The translations under genes were made by a program, and so were the position numbers. Below are positions 58,880 to 64,000 of a DNA stretch of 64,000 nt, one piece after another. This DNA comes from Brevibacillus borstelensis. GTDB lineage: Bacteria; Bacillota; Bacilli; Brevibacillales; Brevibacillaceae. Position 1 is the stretch's first letter; every line of letters starts with the position of its first letter. The stretch spans positions 1-64,000 of the forward strand of contig NZ_RHHO01000007.1 of the NCBI RefSeq assembly GCF_003710865.1, written 5' to 3'. The notes below the pieces were generated by a model. That model saw nothing but the letters and a program-made list of their open reading frames with translations. It was not told the DNA's origin and made no database searches.

Positions 58880-60541
58880 TCAGTCGATTTTTTCCATCCA
58901 GCCTGGTCCTTTTTTCATCAATATACGATACAGAATCAGGTCCACGATCACAAACAGGACGCATACAGTGCCGGCAACCATGGAGCTTGCGGCATCTCCC
59001 TGGATCACAAAGAAGAAAATCAATCCGGAAACAGCCAGCATGATGATGAGCGGTATGAGCGTGTTCATGTTCTGCTTCACCGCTTTTTGCTCCGAGTCCC
59101 AATCCAGCTTGGGCATGTTCAGGTCGATCATGATCCCAATCAGATTGATAAACAGGATTCCCGGGACAGCCGCCACAAAAGACAGGAGCAGAAAGGAGAC
59201 AGGAGCTTGCAGTGCGATACCCGCCAGAACCTCCATCAATAGCAGGCTGAAAACGCCTAAAATACATCCCGGTACAATTTTTGCCAAGATGATCACCGAA
59301 GCGGGAACCGGCAGAAACTTGTTGACGAAAAAGTTCTGTCCCTCCCGAGAAATTGCCGTTACAGAGATGCTCCCCGTGGTCGTAATAAACATGGCTGCGG
59401 CCACTGCGATTGCAATGCCGATCCCTGCCGCTGTCTCCGATTGAAGCATCTCCCCGTATGCGGAAAGGCCGGACAAGCCATCTGAGCGTGTCGCCAAGGG
59501 CAGAAAAGCAATAAACGGCAAAAAGAGACTGGAAAGCACGCAGTTGAGCAGAAAGGCAGGTGTCCGGAACAGCGTTTTCCACTCTTTGATCGCGTAGGCG
59601 AGGAAGGCGGAACGTTTTCCCGTCATGCGGTCAAACTCTTCCGCACTGGCCCGCTGGCGCTTCGCAGCCGTTTCCGAAATGCCCATAACGCCTTTCAAAT
59701 ACAACCGATCACCGAGAATAATGAGCGCTGCTCCGAAGGCTGCGGAGATGAACAGGAAAGCCCCAAGATAGCCGATGCCGACTAACGTGCCTGCTTCTGC
59801 CAAAGCCATCGCGCCCAGTCTGCTCGTCGGAAACATCTGTGTGACGAGCGACAAAAACATATTTTTGTCTGACAAAATCATTTCCTGAAGCTGCTCTGCG
59901 TTCTCAATCGTACTTGCCCCCCGCTGCACGATTGCCTGAAACCCGATCGCGATCGCGGTGGCCACCAAGCCGCCGACCAGCCGGAAGCGGTCTTTACTCT
60001 TGCCGATGTTGGTAAACCGCATGAACACCATCGCCACAAGCGAGGCTAGGACGACAGGAATGACCGGCAGCACCAAAAAAGTGATCAGCATGTGCAGGTA
60101 GTAAAGGACGCCTGCGCCGCTTTTGACTCCGTACGTAATCAAAAGAGGTCCTAAAAGGATCGCCACCGTCGCATACTCGTACAGAAGCGTGACGAGAAAC
60201 TTCGCGCCGATAATCTGAGCGGGCTTGAGCGGCAGAGGGAGCAGATGCTCAATGTCCTGTGAATAAAAAAAGACGGATAGAACGTAAAAAATGCCGAGAA
60301 CAAAGATGCCCAAGCAGGCTGCAGCCAGCCCCAACCCCAACAGAACCGTTTCCTGTCCGACCAGCTTCAGGCCGTCATAGAGCGCTGATGCAATCATGAC
60401 GTAGGCCGACATCAACGGCAACAGGCCGAGACAAGCCAACAGCAGCAGCGCAATCTTTTTCCACCTGTCCTTTGCTTTGCCTCCCAAAAAGCCGCTGCCG
60501 TTTTTCAGCATCACTTTTGTCAATTGCCAGGTCTTATTCAT
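58880..60541 (-). CDS. ABC-2 type transporter permease
   Basis: 553 aa with about 12 hydrophobic helices in two blocks (30-270 and 310-545), no ATPase domain. SVFFYSQDIEHLLPLPLKPAQIIGAKF near 90-115 is typical of large Gram-positive ABC-2 permeases. Overlaps the ATPase gene by 8 bases. The substrate may be a peptide, a lipid or a wall component; not determined. Confidence 0.82.
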   Translation of the reverse strand: MNKTWQLTKVMLKNGSGFLGGKAKDRWKKIALLLLACLGLLPLMSAYVMIASALYDGLKLVGQETVLLGLGLAAACLGIFVLGIFYVLSVFFYSQDIEHLLPLPLKPAQIIGAKFLVTLLYEYATVAILLGPLLITYGVKSGAGVLYYLHMLITFLVLPVIPVVLASLVAMVFMRFTNIGKSKDRFRLVGGLVATAIAIGFQAIVQRGASTIENAEQLQEMILSDKNMFLSLVTQMFPTSRLGAMALAEAGTLVGIGYLGAFLFISAAFGAALIILGDRLYLKGVMGISETAAKRQRASAEEFDRMTGKRSAFLAYAIKEWKTLFRTPAFLLNCVLSSLFLPFIAFLPLATRSDGLSGLSAYGEMLQSETAAGIGIAIAVAAAMFITTTGSISVTAISREGQNFFVNKFLPVPASVIILAKIVPGCILGVFSLLLMEVLAGIALQAPVSFLLLSFVAAVPGILFINLIGIMIDLNMPKLDWDSEQKAVKQNMNTLIPLIIMLAVSGLIFFFVIQGDAASSMVAGTVCVLFVIVDLILYRILMKKGPGWMEKID

Positions 60542-61259
60542 GATCGGTCATCTCCAGGAACAAGCGCTCCAGTGATTCATCGGACTGGAAGTGCTCCTGC
60601 ATCTCGCGGAATGTACCGCAGAACTGCAGGACTCCTTTGTTGATAATGGCTACCCGATCGCACAGCTTTTCCGCCACTTCCAGTACGTGAGTCGAGAAAA
60701 GCACAGTCCTTCCGGAGTCGGCGTGCTCCCGCATCATTTCTTTCAGGGTATAGGATGATTTCGGATCGAGACCGGTCAGCGGTTCGTCCATAATCCAGAC
60801 TTCCGGCTCGTGGATGAGCACTCCCATGATAATGATTTTTTGCCTCATTCCGTGGGAATAGCTCTGGATGGGATCGGTCAGGGCATCGATCATGTCGAAC
60901 CGTTTCGCCAGAACTTCGATCCGTTCCTTGCGCAGGCTGTGCGGAACCTCGTACATATCCGCCATGAAATTGACGTATTCCAATCCTCTCAGCCGCAAAA
61001 ACAGATCCGGGCTGTCGGGTACAAAGCCAAACTGGCGCTTGGCCGCAACTGTATCGGTCAAAATATCCTTTCCATTGATCAGCACCGTTCCCCGGTCAGG
61101 ACGAGTGATCCCCGTAATCATTTTGATAGTGGTTGTTTTCCCTGCGCCATTTGGCCCCAGAAAACCGAATATCTCGCCTCTCGGAATGGTCAACTGAAGG
61201 TTGTCGACCGCTTTTGTCGAGCCGTTGTAGCTTTTGGTAACTCCTTGGAGTTCTATCAT
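60534..61259 (-). CDS. ABC-2 exporter ATP-binding protein
   Basis: 241 aa from the ATG at 61259, six bases after AGGAGG (another ATG lies one codon upstream). Walker A GPNGAGKTT (about 38-46), Q-loop FGFVPDSPDLF, signature-equivalent YSHGMRQK, Walker B VWIMDEPLTGLDP and the switch His in FSTHVLEVAEKL. CcmA/YxlF-type exporter ATPase. Forms an operon with the permease. Confidence 0.9.
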   Translation of the reverse strand: MIELQGVTKSYNGSTKAVDNLQLTIPRGEIFGFLGPNGAGKTTTIKMITGITRPDRGTVLINGKDILTDTVAAKRQFGFVPDSPDLFLRLRGLEYVNFMADMYEVPHSLRKERIEVLAKRFDMIDALTDPIQSYSHGMRQKIIIMGVLIHEPEVWIMDEPLTGLDPKSSYTLKEMMREHADSGRTVLFSTHVLEVAEKLCDRVAIINKGVLQFCGTFREMQEHFQSDESLERLFLEMTDHE

Positions 61260-61378
61260 CATGTACCTCCTCATATGTGCCGCTGGGAAGGAAGGTCCCC
61301 TGTTTAAGTACGTTTTAACCGGCTTATTGGTTGCATATATCGGAATTTGCGCAATTCCCCAAATTTATCAAACAAAAC

Positions 61379-61412
61379 AAAAAGGAGCAGTGAACAAATT
61401 CACTCTCCTTTT
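61379..61412. terminator. Bidirectional terminator
   Basis: AAAAAGGAG-GTGAA with TTCAC-CTCCTTTTT, one or two unpaired bases, T-runs on both strands. Ends the 138-aa gene and isolates it from the ABC operon. Confidence 0.85.
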
Positions 61413-61442
61413 TGGATGCAACTGTTTGCCGCATTCTGTTCA

Positions 61443-61859
61443 TTAGGCTTGCGGAATGAAGCTTCCGTCTCTGAGCATGGTCAATTCGCCCATGATAAAG
61501 GCAATATCTTCATTGTCGCCCAGCACGCCGCGCTCTTCCAGCGCTTCCAGACGGCGCAGCAAAATATTGGCAAAGTCCTGGATTTGCACCGGATGCCCTT
61601 CCATGTCTGCCTCGTCCATGACAGTGATGTCCATCATGGCTTCCAGGTGGGTAACCATGCGAAAACCGCCGATCTCACCGAGGTATTCGGGCTTGTTGAA
61701 AGAAGAGCGCTCCAATTTTTTCAACATGCTCACAATATCGTTTGCATACATGCTGGGAAAGGCCACCTGATAAAAATTCCGGTTGGCTGCTTCTTCTGTC
61801 TTAATGATCAGTACGTCCGTACCTTCCAGCTTTTTCACTTTTTTTCCAAAACCAAACAT
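61443..61859 (-). CDS. Hypothetical cytosolic protein, 138 aa
   Basis: 138 aa from the ATG at 61859 (GAGGTGG upstream). Soluble alpha/beta protein without signal peptide: MFGFGKKVKKLEGTDVLIIK at the start, then LERSSFNKPEYLGEIGGFRMVTHL and an acidic C-terminal half (IQDFANILLRRLEALEERGVLGDNEDIAFI). No family recognised. Single gene. Confidence 0.65.
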   Translation of the reverse strand: MFGFGKKVKKLEGTDVLIIKTEEAANRNFYQVAFPSMYANDIVSMLKKLERSSFNKPEYLGEIGGFRMVTHLEAMMDITVMDEADMEGHPVQIQDFANILLRRLEALEERGVLGDNEDIAFIMGELTMLRDGSFIPQA

Positions 61860-62060
61860 GATTATCCACCTCAACTATTCGAACTGCATGACTCCCTTCA
61901 TGATAGCCGTAAATACTGGTTGGAAACAACCCCTATCTGTTTCCTGTTTCTTTCACCTGGTCTTTCTTGCCCTGTCAGGAAAAAGTTAACGCGATTGGCT
62001 GTTCTCTCCCGCAGGCATGCTAGATAAAGAGAATCATGTGAGGAGAAGTGAGGTGCTGGC

Positions 62061-62657
62061 ATGAAACGATGGTTGATTCTGTTTGTGGCGGCTGCTCTCT
62101 TCGCTGGCTGCAATGCGGGACCGCAGGACGAGAAGGGAAAAGCCAAAACGACGCAAAGACAAGAAAGACAAATCGCTGTACAAAAACTGGGGGAGAGCAA
62201 GGCCGATACGGTTATTTTCCTCAACAGGGCTGAACACGTCTGGGAGGAGCTTTACTTTGCGGCGATGGAAAGCAAAAGAAAGCCGATCCGCGAAGACGGC
62301 TTGACCTATCGTGCCCTTCCCTCCCGCTTTGACAGCCGGGAGAAAATCGTCTCCTATTTTTCCCGCTACTGGACTCGCCCCTTGGCTGAGCGGATGTACG
62401 ACAATCTGACTACTAAGATAGTCAAGGGAAAGGTCTATCTGGCAGGGCCCTCCGCCCTGTATCCGGTATTGATTTCGACCGGCAACACGAGCTTGGAAAA
62501 AACGGCAGACGGGCTGCTCGTCACGGTGAACGAGGCCACCTCCCCTTCTTTTGCGTCGGAAAGGACGATTACGTATTTGCTCGTTCGCGACAAAAAAACA
62601 AAGCGGTATGAAATCAAATCGAGAACGGGTGCGTACGGCAGCGAACAATTTGAATAA
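62061..62657 (+). CDS. Lipoprotein resembling the DL-endopeptidase inhibitor IseA
   Basis: 198 aa. Signal peptide with lipobox LFAGC (Cys17), a charged linker, then a cystatin-like alpha/beta domain at about 55-195 (YRALPSRFDSREKIVSYFSRYWT, then alternating beta strands to the end). The fold pattern and the wall-side location resemble IseA/YoeB, which inhibits peptidoglycan DL-endopeptidases in Bacillus. This is a resemblance by eye; a general DUF lipoprotein remains possible. Single gene upstream of the proB T-box. Confidence 0.6.
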   Translation: MKRWLILFVAAALFAGCNAGPQDEKGKAKTTQRQERQIAVQKLGESKADTVIFLNRAEHVWEELYFAAMESKRKPIREDGLTYRALPSRFDSREKIVSYFSRYWTRPLAERMYDNLTTKIVKGKVYLAGPSALYPVLISTGNTSLEKTADGLLVTVNEATSPSFASERTITYLLVRDKKTKRYEIKSRTGAYGSEQFE

Positions 62658-62662
62658 CCCTC

Positions 62663-62692
62663 TTGACATTTTTATCCCTCCATGCGAATAAT
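62663..62692 (+). promoter_or_regulatory. Sigma-A promoter of proB
   Basis: TTGACA (62663-62668), 18 bases, AATAAT (62687-62692), just before the T-box leader. Confidence 0.7.
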
Positions 62693-62704
62693 TATGAATT
62701 AATA

Positions 62705-62977
62705 AGCGCATACGGATTGCAATGACGGGGACTAGTAAAATCGCATGTCCGGACCAGAGAGCGAAATTCAGCGGCTGAGAGATTTCGCCCGCGATACGGT
62801 TTGAACCCACCCCCAGAGCTGCCAGGGATGACCTGGACAGGTTTCTTTCACCTGTTATCAAAGAAAGAGAGCTGGACGATATCCGAGCATCCAACGTGCT
62901 CCTATCGTCAAGTAAGGTGGTACCGCGAAGGTAAATGAACCCTTTCGTCCTTATGTCGAGGAACGAAAGGGTTTTTT
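62705..62977 (+). promoter_or_regulatory. T-box leader (tRNA-Pro sensing) of proB
   Basis: Contains the T-box core AAGGTGGTACCGCGA (62914-62928), which reads the tRNA acceptor end, after a stem I region with AGTA and GAA of the specifier-loop S-turn. The triplet after GAA is CCC (62806-62808), a proline codon, in line with the proB gene downstream. Uncharged tRNA-Pro would favour read-through. Confidence 0.92.
62938..62977 (+). terminator. T-box terminator of proB
   Basis: AACCCTTTCGT/ACGAAAGGGTT 11 bp stem (62938-62948 and 62963-62973) followed by a T-run. The competing antiterminator uses the T-box bases just upstream. Confidence 0.88.
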
Positions 62978-63003
62978 ATTTTTCTAGACAAGGAGGCTCT
63001 GAG

Positions 63004-64000
63004 ATGAAAAAGGGAAAATTGCGGCTGGTTGTAAAGGTGGGCAGCAGCTCGCTTGCCGCTGCGGGTGGAGGCTGCGACCCGTACAAGATGTCTCTGCTCG
63101 TCTCCGCTGTAAGCAAGCTGCGGGAGGCAGGACACCAGGTCGTTTTGGTCTCCTCGGGCGCGGTGGCGAGCGGTTTTCGGGGACTGGGGTATCAGCAGCG
63201 ACCGCGAACGCTGGCAGCCAAACAAGCAGCAGCCGCGATCGGCCAGAGCCTGCTGATGCAGACCTATACACAGCTTTTCGGGTCCTACGGGATCACAATT
63301 GCGCAAATATTGCTTACACGCAGCGACTTTTCTCACCGGGGACGGTATCAACACGCTTTCCAGACGCTGTCGCTCCTTTTGGAGAAAGGCGTGCTGCCGA
63401 TCATCAACGAAAACGACACAGTCTCTGTGGAAGAGCTTACCTTCGGCGACAACGACATGCTGGGCGCGCTCGTTGCCGGTCTCGTTCACGCCGATCTCTA
63501 TCTTATTTTGACGGATACGGATGGTCTGTACGACAAAGATCCGCGCAGCCATGACGACGCCGTTCGCATTCCTCACCTGCCTGCGATCACAGAAGACGTG
63601 GAGGCGCTTGCCGGTGGCGCTTCCCGGCTCGGTACAGGCGGAATGCGTTCCAAGCTCATCGCTGCCAAAACAGCCCATCATCTGGGCATCTCTACCTTCA
63701 TCGGGCGCTTGGGAGAGCCGGACGACCTGATTGCCGTGTTGCGCGGCCAAGGGAAGGGCACGTACGTCGGCCACAAGCCGGAAGAACCGCCGCTGCACGC
63801 TCTTCCGACCCGCAAGCAATGGATTGCCCTGCACTCCCCTGTCAGCGGCCAGATCACGATTGACTCCGGGGCGGCAGAGGCTGTCCTGGAAAAGCGGAGA
63901 AGCTTGCTGATAGCAGGCGTTCTGGAGGTCAGCGGAAGTTTCCTGCAGGGCGAGGTGATCGACGTGTACTGCGACGGCCGCCTGATCGGCAGAGGCGTAA
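63004..64000 (+). CDS. proB: Glutamate 5-kinase, cut by window end
   Basis: At least 332 codons from the ATG at 63004 (AAGGAGG seven bases upstream); the frame is open to the last base. Amino-acid kinase fold: VVKVGSSSL at 8-16, SSGAVASG (about 50), the INENDTVSVEELTFGDND block (about 137-154) and TDTDGLYDKDPR (about 174-185). The C-terminal PUA domain begins near 285 and is nearly complete. Phosphorylates glutamate to start proline synthesis; regulated by the proline T-box in front of it. proA is expected next. Confidence 0.95.
   Translation, partial: MKKGKLRLVVKVGSSSLAAAGGGCDPYKMSLLVSAVSKLREAGHQVVLVSSGAVASGFRGLGYQQRPRTLAAKQAAAAIGQSLLMQTYTQLFGSYGITIAQILLTRSDFSHRGRYQHAFQTLSLLLEKGVLPIINENDTVSVEELTFGDNDMLGALVAGLVHADLYLILTDTDGLYDKDPRSHDDAVRIPHLPAITEDVEALAGGASRLGTGGMRSKLIAAKTAHHLGISTFIGRLGEPDDLIAVLRGQGKGTYVGHKPEEPPLHALPTRKQWIALHSPVSGQITIDSGAAEAVLEKRRSLLIAGVLEVSGSFLQGEVIDVYCDGRLIGRGV

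Noticed and set aside
1-64000. CRISPR arrays, tRNA or rRNA genes, prophage structural genes
   Set aside because: No regularly spaced repeats of CRISPR type, no cloverleaf tRNA or rRNA sequence, and no phage genes seen on either strand; the LPIDLQYF motif in a toxin cassette recalls phage head proteins but no phage genes surround it.

Overview
The window is a stretch of chromosome from a spore-forming, low-to-moderate GC member of the Bacillota. The best fit is Brevibacillus or a close Paenibacillaceae relative; this is inferred from gene content, not from a marker gene. The basis is two GerA-type spore germination operons, an SLH-domain surface protein, two SAM-I riboswitches, a T-box leader, a FadR operator of the Bacillus type, AGGAGG ribosome binding sites throughout, and gene neighbourhoods that match Bacillus subtilis (gcvH/yusI and fadN-fadA-fadE; sppA-yteJ; bmrC-bmrD; mtnKA beside mtnWXBD).

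Layout. 1-10.6 kb: an S1-domain RNA-binding protein, a VanZ-like protein, an RND efflux pair, a two-subunit 3-oxoacid CoA-transferase, a carboxylesterase, and a divergent MFS/LysR pair. 10.7-17.1 kb: a polymorphic toxin locus. It holds one full-length secreted toxin with a pentapeptide-repeat immunity candidate, then two promoterless orphan toxin-tail/immunity cassettes that repeat the 3' part of the toxin gene, and finally a rearranged scrap of the same gene between two near-identical hairpins. 17.24-20.55 kb: a 3.3 kb transposon with 28 bp terminal inverted repeats and a 9 bp target duplication. It carries a DDE-like transposase, a small partner protein and an alpha/beta-hydrolase passenger, and it has split the hairpin of the gcvH terminator. 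20.6-30.9 kb: housekeeping and redox genes (gcvH, thioredoxin-like protein, peroxiredoxin, aminotransferase, ArsC/Spx-like yusI), a DUF2797 protein, a polysaccharide deacetylase, an orphan amino-acid ABC ATPase, sppA-yteJ and an MFS exporter. 31-35 kb: a heterodimeric multidrug ABC exporter with a leader that looks like a transcription attenuator. 35.6-43.6 kb: the complete methionine salvage set in two divergent operons, each behind its own SAM-I riboswitch, with an ECF sigma/anti-sigma pair between them. 43.6-51.3 kb: two divergent ger operons, one with an in-frame amber codon in its permease gene. 51.4-58.5 kb: the fadNAE beta-oxidation operon under a FadR box, and an SLH protein. 58.8-64 kb: an ABC-2 exporter, a small cytosolic protein, an IseA-like lipoprotein, and proB (cut by the window end) behind a proline T-box.

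How it fits together. Most of the window is core metabolism and sporulation functions with clean operon structure, short overlaps and intrinsic terminators. The accessory part is 10.7-20.6 kb. There the toxin array looks like a store of alternative C-terminal toxin domains and matching immunity genes that could be swapped into the expressed gene by recombination in the shared repeat, and the adjacent transposon is an intact recent insertion.
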